NCBI GenBank assembly: GCA_945890645.1
Contig: CAMDCV010000033.1
Coordinates: 1-45,255 of the forward strand
Length of the DNA: 45,255 bases
Source: Akkermansia muciniphila
GTDB taxonomy: Bacteria > Verrucomicrobiota > Verrucomicrobiia > Verrucomicrobiales > Akkermansiaceae
Direction: 5' to 3'
Both the position numbers and the translations under genes were made by a program. Below, piece after piece: positions 14,691 to 26,300 of the stretch (position 1 is the stretch's first letter; every line of letters starts with the position of its first letter). The notes beneath the pieces were generated by a model. It was not told where the DNA came from, made no database searches, and saw nothing but the letters and a program-made list of their open reading frames with translations.

Positions 14691-17600
14691 TCATCGGCTC
14701 ACCTTAAGCCGTGCGAATTTATTCAGAGCCGATCCCGGAAGGGTCAAGGTGATGGTGTCTTCCCCGAGCGCTGGCGTATTTTTTAGCACCGTCACTCCGG
14801 GGTTATTCGCCGTTGCGCTGATGGGAACGGTGTAGCGTGTGCTCCAATCCGTTAGATCAGGGCTGACTTCGATTTCCACAAGTGTGGTGCCATCGATCGA
14901 ATCTTGGTCACGTTTGAAGGTGAAGACGAAGTTGCCGTTGTGGTTCGTGGCGGTGGGTAGTTTGGCGGTATCATTGCCGTTGCCGCTACCACCCAGGACA
15001 TATTCAAGCGCATTGGTGACACCATCGTTGTCTTCGTCCGCATTCAAATTTGAGCCTGTGTTAGGGGCGTTGTTGGCGATCCAAATCGCAAAAGTATCCG
15101 CCATGAGGTAGCCATTCGCATCTAGCTTGAAGAAAGGAATTTGGGCAGAGGAAATGAGCGCGAGTTGGGCAGGCGTAAGACCGCTGCTATTGGTCCCGAA
15201 ACGCAGCGAGGATCCCGATACAAAACTACCGGTGAGGGTGAGTGTGCCGCCGGTCCAGTCGATGGCGCTGCTGTTGCTGAAGGCCAATGCTGCACCCGAG
15301 CCAAGGTTGATTTTGGCCGTGCTGGTGATGTCGAGGGTGTCCATGGTATCGGTGAAAGTGGCGGCATCGAGGGTGGCATTGCCAATGGAAATTGCGCTGG
15401 TGTTGGCGAGAACATTACTAGAGCCCAATGCCAATGTTCCTGATGTAAGGGTGGTAAGTCCTGTGTAGGTATTCGCACCGCTGAGTGTTAATGCGCCGCC
15501 GTTTACCGTTAGATGGAGTTTCCTTGTTCCTGCTCCGATGGCATTCTGGATGATCCCTGCAAAAGAAGAGGTGCCCGTGGCGGTCAAGGTGGAGTCGGTG
15601 GAGATTGAGCTATTCCCAATGATCGCCGAGTTCGGTCCCTTGGTCATGCCTGCGATGCTTTGGTTGAAGCCGTTGAGGTCGAGGGTAGATGCGCCAGAGG
15701 CACCTAGCGTAACAAGGGAGGCGGTAGAGAGACCGTTGTTCGCTCCAAGGATCGCAGTGCCCTGATAAACCGTGAAATCGCTGTAGCCAGTTCCACCGCC
15801 AGAATACATCACAGTGCCGATGCGAGATTGAACATTCACCGATGAAGTGATGGGTCCCGCGATATGGAGGATGGTGTTGGCCGACGGAGCGGCAAAATGT
15901 CCGCCCGCTAGCGCGATGTTGTTCAGCGTAATCGGCCCGCTGACCGTAGTGGTGCCGGCAGTAGTTCCGGCTTCGATCAAACCGCGCCCGCCAGCACCAG
16001 TATTGGTGCTGATGGTAATGGGGTTCGCAATATCAAGACCCGTGGCCACTACTAGGCGAGTGCCGCCGCCGAACGTGATAGGTCCACTTCCCAGCGCCGT
16101 GGCGGAAGTGGCACTAACGATTCCGCCGTTGATCATGGTGCCGCCATTGTAGGTGTTCGTGCCACTGAGAGTAAACGTACCCACGCCGCTCTTCGTTAAC
16201 CCGAAATGATTTCCGCTTGTTGATCCAGGCATGGCCGTTGCCGCCACCGAGCCATTTGCAGAGCCACCGAGGACGCCTGAGAATGTGTGGTTGCTGCTGT
16301 TGTTAATGGTCAGCATGGCCGCTGGGGAAATATTACTATTGACCACGCGCTGCACTCGCAGATTTTGCGGATTATTGGTCAGACCGGCGAGTTGTTGGTT
16401 GAAGCCATTCAAATTCAGCTCTGCAAAACGCCCCGTGCTAACGCCAGGCTGGCCGTCGATAGTCAATACAGTAGTGGGAGGCAGGGCGTTATGGATTCCG
16501 AGTTTGAGGATAATTTGAGTGGCCGTGGTTCCATCGGTATCAAGCAGGGTACTGCCAGTGTAGTTGCTTTGCGCGCCTAAATAGACCGTGGACAATGCGT
16601 TTTGATTGACGCTGCTGGAAAAGGCGACATTCCCGCTTCCCGATATCAGGCTATTCAGTGTGAGCGTGGAGACAACTCCACCACCCGGAGCGTTTACTGG
16701 CGCGCTAATGGTGGCGGTGGTGCCACTTCCGCCTAATGCAATCGGCGCGTTGATGACCGCTCCATCTCGATTGGAACGCAGCAGAGTATCGTTCGCCAGC
16801 GTGAGACTGGTTGTGGCTAGCAGAGCGGAGGGATTTCCGATTGCTAGCGTGCCAGCATTGACGATTGTGTTACCTGTATGTGTATTAGAGCCGGATAAAG
16901 TGAGCGTGCCCGCACCAATCTTTGTCAGGGAGCCCGCTCCGGAGATGGTGCCATTTAAGGTAAGCGTTTGTGAAGTGGCGACATTGACGCTGGCATTCGA
17001 AGTTGCATTGATGTCATTTGCCAGTGCGCAGCTCGCTGTGTTCGAGAGGTTTCCGCCATTGAGCACGAGCAATCCGTCGCTGAGCGCGGAGTTATTGTTT
17101 ACCACCAGCGTGCCCGCGCTAACGATCGTATCACCGCTGTAGGTGTTCGCGGCGTTTAATAGCACAGTTCCAGCACCAATCAGCGTGAGACCGGAATAGC
17201 CTCTAACGATTCCGTCAAATGTCGCCGTGCGCCCTGATGCGACATTCCAGTTGCTCGGAGCAGTCAATTGCACGGGACAATTTACCTCCAAATTCTGTGT
17301 GGCGGTGCTCATATCCAAACCCGCATCATCGAGGCTGAGAGTCGCACTGCCGTTGATCGTTACAGCTCCTCCCGGATTCGCGATTTTGAGACCTGCCCAC
17401 TGCTGATCGCTGGCAAGAGTCGTGGTGTTCGCGGCGGTGACTGTGTTGTTCCAGAGCGCCTGTTGGTGAATTCCTGGCAATGTATCTCCCACCCAGCTCG
17501 TTGCGCTGGATAGAGCAAGAGTGTTGTTATCTTTGGCACGGGTGGTGGTGGCGGCGGTCAGTCGGCCTGGCCAGGATTTCACCTGCGCACCACTGACTAG

Positions 17601-20048
17601 GATGAGGTTGTAAGTGGACGGGGGATTGAGATTGTTTGCGCCGAAATACATGCCCCAACGGAAGGTTGTCACTCCGGTAGGACGGGAGTAACTGCTATCA
17701 GCATACAACACGCCGTCGATCCAAAGCTTGTAGTTTAGTCCGTCATCAAGTACCCGAACATCGAAGCCGCCACCGTTGAAATTTTTCGCGCTGCCATCGG
17801 GATTCGTGACGAGCGTATCGTTACCAGTGCGGTTGTTCACGGTCAGCGATCCGTTAGTGCCCATACTGAGCTGCACTGCCCAGTCGTTATCCGTATTTTT
17901 CAGCTGGAAACACGCATAGCCCTGCTGGAGACGCGCGATTGTGTAACGGGCCGTCCATTCGTAAGTCTTGAACTCGCTGTAATTCCAACCACCGGCCATA
18001 AATGCTTCGGTGTGCGACGAGGTGCCCTCCCGGTCAGTGGCGGTATTTTCATCGTTCACAAAGACCCGTAGGACATGCGTGTTCCCATCGATCTGAAACC
18101 ACCGGCTGAAATCATCAACGTTCGACGTGGAAGTATGGCAGGCTACATGGAGCCGCAAGCTGGGAACTGCTATCGGACGATTGCCGTAGAGTCCCGTTTC
18201 AACGGCAGCATTGGTGACATTAATGACCGATCCATGCACTGGACCGTTATCATTGGAACCATTGTTCAACGTGGGTAAAATCGTGCTCCACGAGGGGTTC
18301 GCCGGGCTGCCGGTGTCCGTGAAAAGCACGGGCGGAACGGGAACGGTGAACCTCCAGGCGGTGTTGGCTGTGATTCCGGCGTAGTTGTTGCCTGATGTGT
18401 CCTTGATCGTGCCAGTGGGAATCAGCACATAATACGTTTGGTTGGTCGGCAGGTTGTTGGTGGGATTGATGATCAACCGCGTGGTGCTGAACGTCAGTCG
18501 GGAGGACGAAGCCACGTTGAATGACTCCACCACAACGGCATCGCTGCTTCGACGCAACTCGATGCTACCGGTACCTGCCACGATCGTCTCATCAAAAGTC
18601 GCCACTAGGTCGGCGGAGGCTAAGACATTCGAGGCGTTGTTGGCGGGGGAGGTATTGCTCAAGGTCGGCGGTGTTGTGTCACTTACTGGTGTGATCACAT
18701 ATTGTAAAAAGTTTCCACTAACTTGCAAGGAGCCGGTCTGATTCCAAGCAAGTGCGGGAACCGTCCCAAGAGTGAAGCCGCTGGCATTGGCGACGCCGCT
18801 GCCAAATTGAATCAAACGGTAAGTGCCATTGAAGCCTAGCGTCGTTGGCAGGTTGAGTGTCACTGACCCTGCTCCGCCGTTGAGGGTCAGGGCGTTGTTA
18901 ACTTTGATCGCAGCCTCGGTAGTGTAGTTCGAAAGCGAGCCCACATGGACAGTAGCCGCACCACTGAATGTCAGGCTGGAAACGGTGAGGTTATTTTCTC
19001 CTGCTCTGACCATGCCCCCATTGTCCACTGTGACAGCAGCATTGATCAATCCGTCTCCTGCCAGAGTAGCTCCGCCACTGACTATCGTTGGGCTGGTGGA
19101 GCTGCCGTCCACTTCCAGAGTGCCGGCACCGACCGTGGTGGTCCCGGTATAGGTGTTTGTTCCCCCGAGAATGAGAGTTCCGTTGCCGCTCTTGATGAGA
19201 GAACCACCCCCACTGAGCGCACCGTTATAAGTGGTGCTGCTGTTGTTGCCTCCCACAGTCAAAGCAATAGGAACCGGTGAGATAGCGTCGTTCTGAAGGG
19301 CAAGGTTGAAGCCGGTACCGGAACTCAAGGAGGAAAGGCCGCCGAAGGTGAATGCATTTGCAATGACACTGTCGTTGAAGACCACAGCGGAATCCGCACT
19401 CAAGACTACGGTGCTGTTCTGCAGGGCGAGTTGATGATTCAGAGACACGCGGGCACCGCCAGTGGCGCCCGCACTGAAGCTAGTAGTGCCGCTGAAAGTG
19501 TTGGCAGCCCCCAGATTGATGCTACCGGTGCCGGAGGTGCTGGGACCGGCGATCACCAGATTTTTACTGGCCGACCCTGCGATCACCGCGTTCACCGTCA
19601 AGGTTCGACCTGTGGTGGTGCTGGCCGCCGCTAAGAAGGTGTTATTTCCGGTATTGTTCAATGTAAGTGTGAAGGGGCCGCTGCCACCCGCGATGGCAAC
19701 GGAAGCACCACCCGATTTCTGGACAATTCCGCCAAGGACGATGTTCGCGCCGAGCGTGAGGGTTTGCGAGATGCCGTCAATTTCTGCCACGTTGCCGCCA
19801 TTGGTCCATGCCACACGGGCCAGTCCACTGCCTTGATCCCAATTTTTAAGAGTGGTGTTCCAAGTGCCAGATCCGCCCTCGCTGTCACCATTCCCATTAC
19901 CCGCGATGTCAGCGTTCCCACCATCCCAATACCTCGTCGCGGCTTGCACAGAGGAAACACTAATCGTGAGCAACGTAGACAAAATGGCGATAGCTTTCCC
20001 ACGAGCCATAAATGCCGAGAGCAATTGGACCAGTTGGCGGTTCTCCAT
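14691..20048 (-). CDS. Giant beta-strand-repeat surface protein (autotransporter-associated repeats, SbsA Ig-like domain)
   Basis: A 1785-residue exported protein. The signal is MARGKAIAILSTLLTISVSS, so the ATG at 20009 may be the true start; the ATG at 20048 is the longest. The mature part opens RYWDGGNADIAG, the usual start of autotransporter-associated beta-strand repeat proteins. Many repeats of the form GSLTKIGAGTLTLSGSNT-YTG-T-V-AGTL occur at about 285-330 and 960-1560. Residues about 460-575 (TPPTLSNTSPANNASNV, IKDTSGNNYAGI) resemble an SbsA/Big_5 Ig-like domain. A concanavalin/LamG-like region follows (about 580-840). There is no outer-membrane beta-barrel. The C-terminus is DEDNDGVTNALEYVLGG, TLVEIEVSPDLTDWST and ends KFARLKVSR. 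Repeated parts may recombine. It probably forms an extended beta-helix at the cell surface. Confidence 0.88.
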   Translation of the reverse strand: MENRQLVQLLSAFMARGKAIAILSTLLTISVSSVQAATRYWDGGNADIAGNGNGDSEGGSGTWNTTLKNWDQGSGLARVAWTNGGNVAEIDGISQTLTLGANIVLGGIVQKSGGASVAIAGGSGPFTLTLNNTGNNTFLAAASTTTGRTLTVNAVIAGSASKNLVIAGPSTSGTGSINLGAANTFSGTTSFSAGATGGARVSLNHQLALQNSTVVLSADSAVVFNDSVIANAFTFGGLSSLSSGTGFNLALQNDAISPVPIALTVGGNNSSTTYNGALSGGGSLIKSGNGTLILGGTNTYTGTTTVGAGTLEVDGSSTSPTIVSGGATLAGDGLINAAVTVDNGGMVRAGENNLTVSSLTFSGAATVHVGSLSNYTTEAAIKVNNALTLNGGAGSVTLNLPTTLGFNGTYRLIQFGSGVANASGFTLGTVPALAWNQTGSLQVSGNFLQYVITPVSDTTPPTLSNTSPANNASNVLASADLVATFDETIVAGTGSIELRRSSDAVVVESFNVASSSRLTFSTTRLIINPTNNLPTNQTYYVLIPTGTIKDTSGNNYAGITANTAWRFTVPVPPVLFTDTGSPANPSWSTILPTLNNGSNDNGPVHGSVINVTNAAVETGLYGNRPIAVPSLRLHVACHTSTSNVDDFSRWFQIDGNTHVLRVFVNDENTATDREGTSSHTEAFMAGGWNYSEFKTYEWTARYTIARLQQGYACFQLKNTDNDWAVQLSMGTNGSLTVNNRTGNDTLVTNPDGSAKNFNGGGFDVRVLDDGLNYKLWIDGVLYADSSYSRPTGVTTFRWGMYFGANNLNPPSTYNLILVSGAQVKSWPGRLTAATTTRAKDNNTLALSSATSWVGDTLPGIHQQALWNNTVTAANTTTLASDQQWAGLKIANPGGAVTINGSATLSLDDAGLDMSTATQNLEVNCPVQLTAPSNWNVASGRTATFDGIVRGYSGLTLIGAGTVLLNAANTYSGDTIVSAGTLVVNNNSALSDGLLVLNGGNLSNTASCALANDINATSNASVNVATSQTLTLNGTISGAGSLTKIGAGTLTLSGSNTHTGNTIVNAGTLAIGNPSALLATTSLTLANDTLLRSNRDGAVINAPIALGGSGTTATISAPVNAPGGGVVSTLTLNSLISGSGNVAFSSSVNQNALSTVYLGAQSNYTGSTLLDTDGTTATQIILKLGIHNALPPTTVLTIDGQPGVSTGRFAELNLNGFNQQLAGLTNNPQNLRVQRVVNSNISPAAMLTINNSSNHTFSGVLGGSANGSVAATAMPGSTSGNHFGLTKSGVGTFTLSGTNTYNGGTMINGGIVSATSATALGSGPITFGGGTRLVVATGLDIANPITISTNTGAGGRGLIEAGTTAGTTTVSGPITLNNIALAGGHFAAPSANTILHIAGPITSSVNVQSRIGTVMYSGGGTGYSDFTVYQGTAILGANNGLSTASLVTLGASGASTLDLNGFNQSIAGMTKGPNSAIIGNSSISTDSTLTATGTSSFAGIIQNAIGAGTRKLHLTVNGGALTLSGANTYTGLTTLTSGTLALGSSNVLANTSAISIGNATLDAATFTDTMDTLDITSTAKINLGSGAALAFSNSSAIDWTGGTLTLTGSFVSGSSLRFGTNSSGLTPAQLALISSAQIPFFKLDANGYLMADTFAIWIANNAPNTGSNLNADEDNDGVTNALEYVLGGSGNGNDTAKLPTATNHNGNFVFTFKRDQDSIDGTTLVEIEVSPDLTDWSTRYTVPISATANNPGVTVLKNTPALGEDTITLTLPGSALNKFARLKVSR

Positions 20049-20226
20049 ACTTTGGGGTTTATTGTGGGATTTCGGCAGAGAGCGATGCGCGCATGGTTTA
20101 AAATAGCTCTGCGCAACAGTTCACTACGTTTCGATCAAAAGTCAAGAATTAGCAATTCAGCGCCACCGTGCTCGAAGTAGTTCAAACTCCTGCGAATACT
20201 CTGTCATTTAGTGGGTAGCAATAGTA

Positions 20227-20243
20227 GTCAGGAAAACTGACAG
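20227..20243. promoter_or_regulatory. Candidate operator upstream of the giant DUF6288 gene
   Basis: The 17 bases GTCAGGAAAACTGACAG contain an inverted pair GTCAG/CTGAC around GAAAA. They match 16 of 17 bases at 28545-28561, just upstream of the GntR/LacI-type regulator. The site lies 83 bases before the DUF6288 ATG at 20327 and about 180 bases from the divergent beta-strand-repeat gene, so it could act on either. Binding is inferred. Confidence 0.5.
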
Positions 20244-20326
20244 CTAGGTCAGAAAATCAGAGATTGCCGTTTCTTCAGCTTTCTACTAACGCATGGAATG
20301 TTAATTGGATTTCTTTTAAAAAACCT

Positions 20327-23300
20327 ATGAATGCGCTTAATGAAACCATGGCGTCCGCTTCGCGGGCGCTCACTGTCAGAATCCCTCGGGCCATCCCTGC
20401 CCTGTGCATGGCTGCCATGCTGACGATCACGGCGGGCAGGCTGTTCGCAGCACCCCCGGATCTCACAAACGGCGGCGTGCCCACCACGACGAAGACCCTC
20501 AACCTCGGGCCGACAGGTGCCAATGGATGGCTCTATCATGTGAACGAAAATAGTAGCGAGAGTCGGCAGATTCTTGTGAAAAGTGTGGACGCAGGATCAC
20601 CGGCGGTCGGTATTCTCGCAGCAGGTGATGTGATTCTGGGCGTGAATGGCAGCGGTGCGAGTCCTGTTAATTTCACGTCGGATGCCCGCAAGACGCTGGG
20701 CGTGGCGATTGCAGATGCTGAGGCAAGAAATCCGGCCACCCTCCAGCTGCTGCGCTGGAGAGCTGGTGTGACCACCACGGAAACCATCACCCTACAAACC
20801 ATGGGTGCCTACAGTGCCACGGCCCCATACAATTGTCCCAAGTCCGCTTTGATTCTGGAGCAAGGCCTCGACTACGTGATGGCGAATCAGACATCGGGAA
20901 ATATGAGAATGGGCGCGCTAGCACTTTTGGCGGCGAACAATCCCGCCGATCCTGACAACGCCGCACGTTTGGCGCGGGCGCAGTCCGACGCTCTCGCGAT
21001 CATGCCCACGCTGGCGCAAAGGAACGACATGCTGGCAGGCAAGGTTTCGACCGAAAGCAAGATTGCTTGGAGTGTCGGCCACAGGCTGATCGTGCTGGCG
21101 GAGTATTATCTCACCACAGGTGACGCGCAGGTGCTTCCCGGCATTGAGGCTCTCGCCGTGGCGGCGGCCAATGGACAAAGTGCGCTGGGGACGATGGGAC
21201 ATCAGTTCACCAATCCCGGCCCAGACGGTTCGCTAAACGGCGCGTATAACGTCGGCTACGGAACAGTGAACTCCGCAGGCATGCCGTGTTTTTTGGGTCT
21301 GATTCTCGCGAAGAAATGCGGTCTGACAAACCCGGAGATCGACCCAGCGATCGCACGTGCCAGCCGCTTTTTCGCGGCGTATGCGAGTTATGGAACCATT
21401 CCTTACGGCGAGCACGAGCCCTACCGGCAATACCATGAAAGTAACGGCAAGAGCGGTTTGGTCGCCCTCTGCTTCGCACAGCAAGCCAATCGTGTGGAAG
21501 AAGGGAAATTTTTCGCCAAGATGGCAACTGCCGCCGCATCGGAACGCGGCATTGGTCATACTGGTCCGTGGTTCAACTACCTCTGGTCGCCGCTGGGTGC
21601 CGCGATCGGTGGCGAGGAGGCGGCTGCGGAACATTTCAGCCGTATCAGTTGGGATCTGGATTTGAGCCGCCGATGGGATGGTGGTTTTGAGTTCAATAAT
21701 CTCTACGGGCAAGGTGGCGACGGTGGTACACCGGGCTGGCAAAATGATTTTTTTATGTTTACTCCCGCGTTGCTGACCTATGCCTTGCCTCTTCGTCAAT
21801 TGGTGATCACAGGGAAAAATCCGGATGCCAATCGTTGGCTGAATGCGGCAGAAGTCGCCGAGGCCGTATCTGCCGATGAATATGCTGCCGCGAGCCGCAC
21901 GACTCAGCAACTAGTCGCGGATATGGGATCGTTTTCTCCGAAAGTGCAGTATTACGCCGCCAAGGAACTCGGCGACCGCACCGCCGAGCATGGCACGCTG
22001 ATTCCCCAATTGATCGCGATCGCTAACAATGCGAATGCAGGTGAGCAGCGAGTGGGTGCCTGTTTTGCTCTGGGAGAAACGGGCAATGGCAGCGCTGCCG
22101 CCACCCTGGCTACCCTTCTCACGGATGGGGATGGCGAAGTCCGCTATGCCTCCGCCGAAGGTCTCCGTTTCCTGCCACAAGCGAACCGCCTCGCCCACGT
22201 GAACACCATCATGGCCGCCGCCGCCAGCACCAGCAAACCGTTTTTCCCCATCGACGAGGAGGACCCCATCCATTTCGCCCATCACCGCTTGTGCATGTTG
22301 CTTTTTTACAGTGGCAATGCCTACGGGCCGAAAGGCGTAATCTGGGGCAATTCACTCAGCGGCATCAACCGCAGTCTGCTCTACCCTGCCATCGAAGCCG
22401 TGGCCGCCAATCCGAACGGCCAGGCGCGCAGCACGCTGGATCAAACGTACCGCTACCTGACCCAAGCCGACGTCCAGGCGGTCGCCGGCTCGATTGTCGA
22501 TTCCGTCAAAGACCGCGCTCCGGCCGATAAAATGTTCTCTGGCGGCGTCCGCACCAGTGGTCTTAGCATCCTGCAAAGCTACAACATCGCCGAGGGCGTG
22601 CCACTGAGCCGAATCATTGCCGACGACAAATCTCTCGGCAGCGAGCGCAACCACGCCCTGAATGTTTTAACGCTCTATAAGGGCTCCACACGACTGGTCA
22701 ATCCCGACCCAAAAATCGTCGATTTCTGCGAGTTCCTGGTTTTCACCGCACCGACACTCGCCACGGACGCGCAGGAGGCGCTCAATGCCATCATCGCCGA
22801 TTTGAATCCCGTGGCACCGACAGCTTTCAAAACGATCCAATCGATCACTGTCGATAATTCCAGCCTGACCCTGCCGGCCAGACATACTAAGCTGCATGTC
22901 AGCGCCACGGACCATGCCCAAGGCGACACCATCTACACGTGGCGCAAAGTGCATGGTGCCGGAAATGTGACCTTTACACCCAATGGAACGGGTGCCGCCA
23001 ACAACACCACCATTGTCTTCGACGGCATGCCCGGCCAGTATTTGTTTGAAGTCACCATGTCGGATTCTCGCGCACTGACCGAAGCAGTGGAAACCGTCGC
23101 GGTGACGCTCTATCAAGTAGGCGGCGGCCTGCCGCCTAACAGCCCGCCTACGGCAAGTTCCCAGACGCTCACGATTCCGCAGTCCACCACCACGCCCATC
23201 GTCCTCGGCGGCATGGATCCCGAAGGTCATGCGCTGAGTTTTGCAGTGACCAGCGAGCCCGCCCATGGAAAACTATCCGGCTCGGCTCCCTACTTAACCT

Positions 23301-26300
23301 ACACCTCAGACTTCGGCTACACGGGCGCGGATAGTTTCAGTTTCGAGGTGATGGACAGCGAGGGCCAGACAGCATCCGCCACCATCAACCTCACCGTGGA
23401 TCCTATCGCCGGTTTGCAAACCGCGGTCTATGAACCCTTCGACTACGCGGCAGGACTGCTCAACGGAAAATCCGGTGCCTCCGAGGTCGGACTCGCCGGA
23501 ACTTGGGCCTCGAACGCTTCCAGTGGCTTCGTCACTTCCGGTTCGATGACTTATGGAAGTCTCGCCACGAAAGGTGGAAAATTCGAACCCACCGGTGCCA
23601 GCAACCATTGGGGCGGCACACGTGCCATCAGCACCTCGGCGCTCGCCGCTAACGGCCTGCTCAATGATGGTTCCACCTTGTGGTTCAGCGCCGTGGTCGG
23701 TTACGGCCCCACCGCCAACCTCACCAATGCTCGCCTTTCCATAGCCTTAGCGAACAATGGTTTCAGCACTGGCAACTACGACTACTGGGTGCAGAACAGC
23801 GGGCCTCAACTCGGTTCCGGCATCGGCATCACCCTGGGCCGTCATGACGGCATCAACGGACGGGTCAAAGCAACCCAATTCCAAGATTTAGCCAAAGGCG
23901 ATGGTTTCGCCGGCAACATCTACGGTTCGTGGGAAGGCAATGGTGCGGCCTACGTCCAGAACCAAAACGGCCTGATCGTCTGCCGCATTACCTGGGCGGA
24001 TGATCCCGAGCTACCGGACACCATCGAAGTGTTCCAACCGCTCACGAACCTCGAGCTTCCTGGCGCGCCGATCTCGGTGCTCAATGCCGTGCTCGACCAA
24101 TCGACCTTCGACACACTGACGTTCAGCCGCGGCGACATCATCAAACTGGATGAAATCCGCTTCGGTCCCAATTATCACAGCGTGCTGGTAGGCAACCAAC
24201 CGCTTGCGGCCGATGTCGTCGCCCCAACTCCCAATCCCGTGGGTTTCCACACGCCGCCCACGGCACTCAACGGCACGAGCATCACGATGACGGCGGCGAC
24301 CGCTTTTGATTCGAGCGACGTCGAATATTTTTTCACCTGCACCGCGGGTGGTGGCAACAACAGCGGATGGCAAACGGGCACCACTTATACTGATAACGGT
24401 CTCACACCTGGGGTGCAATACAGCTACACAGTGACCGCCCGCGACCTCAGCCCCGCGCAAAACACCACCGCGCCCTCGGCGGCTTCTTCGGTAACCCTGC
24501 CGACTTCTCTCAATGCGCCCGATGTCGTGGGCATGGACCAAGCCACCGCTGAAGCAGTGCTCGTGACTTACAGTTTCGCCGTGGGAACGGTGAGCTCCGC
24601 CTACAGCCTCTCGGTGCCAGCAGGCCAAGTGATCAGCCAGAGCCCGGTGGGCGAAACCACCGCCGCCGTGGGCAGCTCGGTGAGTCTAGTCGTTTCGCTC
24701 GGCCCAGATCCCGATCAGAGCCCGCCGAATCCTAACCCGATGACCTTCGCCATCGCTCCCCATTCGACCGGCACCACGTCGATCGCCATGACCGCCAGCA
24801 CCGCCAGTGATGCGAATGCCGTTGAGTATTACTTCACCTGCACGAGCGGCGGTGGCAACGACAGCGGTTGGCAGGACAGCGCGGCTTATGAAGATAGCGG
24901 CCTCCAAGTCAACACGACCTACACCTACACAGTGACCGCGCGTGACAAGTCGCTCAACAACAACACCGGCACACCGTCAGCGCCAGCCTCCGCCACCACG
25001 GACATTGAGGCGGCACAAATCATCCCGATTACCTCCTTCAATCCGGCTACCTTCTTCAGCGGCGGAATCATGGCGGGCATCGATTTCGATGTGGACTCCA
25101 GCGGTACTTCGGGGTTTCAGGCTGTCACGCAGGCCGGTTTCCTCAGTGTGCCTGCAACGGCCGCCCAATCCTACAACGTCACTCACAACGGGATCACGTT
25201 CGACCTCCAGACCACAAATGCGAATCAGATCAACGTCCCACGCTGGCGCGCCAATGCCCTTGCAGGAAATCTCACCAATGATTTCCAACAGTTTTACGGC
25301 AAAACCGCAACGACCGGCAATGGTGTGACGGCCACGGTTACGTTGTCTGGACTTGCCGCAAACACGGAGTATGAAGTGAGCTTCTTCACCTACAATATCG
25401 GTGCCGGCCAAACGACCCATAATTTCCACCAAGGAACGTCAACGTCGGATCCGCTGATCACGACCTTCACCACCGCTGGCAATCAAAACAACTACAGCAC
25501 CTGGGTTCCCGGCATCACCTTTTCCCTCAATTCCGGAGCCACTGGCACGATCACGATCACGATGCATGCACCTGATTATCCCAACGGCGCGGAATTCGAC
25601 TCACGCCTGACCTTGAACGGCATCAGCGTGGTGGATCCATCACAACCGCTTAACAGCGCCCCGTCGTGGGCGGCCAATCCAATTAACGAAACCGACGCCA
25701 CCGAGGATGCGTCATACTCCGGCACACTCGCCAACGACGCTACCGATGCCGATGCAGCAGACACACTGACCTTTACCAAGGTGAGCGGACCGGCTTGGCT
25801 CAACATCGCCGCGGATGGCACGCTCACGGGCACGCCAACGAATGCGGATGTGGGTACCAACGTCTTCACGGTGAGCGTAACGGATGGCAACTGGCCTGCC
25901 CTCGATGGCACGCTCAACATCACGGTCCTGAACACGAACGACGCGCCGGTTTTCACCGTTGATCCGATCACCAGCGGCGATGCCACCGAAGATGTCTCTT
26001 ACAACGGCACGCTTGATGGCAGCGCGAGCGACGAGGATAGTGGAGCGTCCCTGAGCTTTGCGAAAGTGAGCGGTCCGACCTGGTTGAATGTGGCGGCAAA
26101 TGGCACGCTTTCGGGCACACCGGACAACGCCGATGTCGGCGCAACTCTTTTCACGGTGAGCGTGAGCGACGGTATTGCCGCGCCTGTGATGGCTACGCTC
26201 AACATCTCGGTTCTCAACACCAACGACGCCCCAGTCTGGACAGGCGATCCGATCAACGGAGCGGGTGCCGACGAAGATGTGACTTATAGCGGTAGTCTCG

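Noticed and set aside
15122-17142. Several 90-180-codon frames on the strand opposite or in other frames of the beta-strand-repeat gene
   Set aside because: They reflect the periodic repeat composition of the true gene and contain no independent signals.
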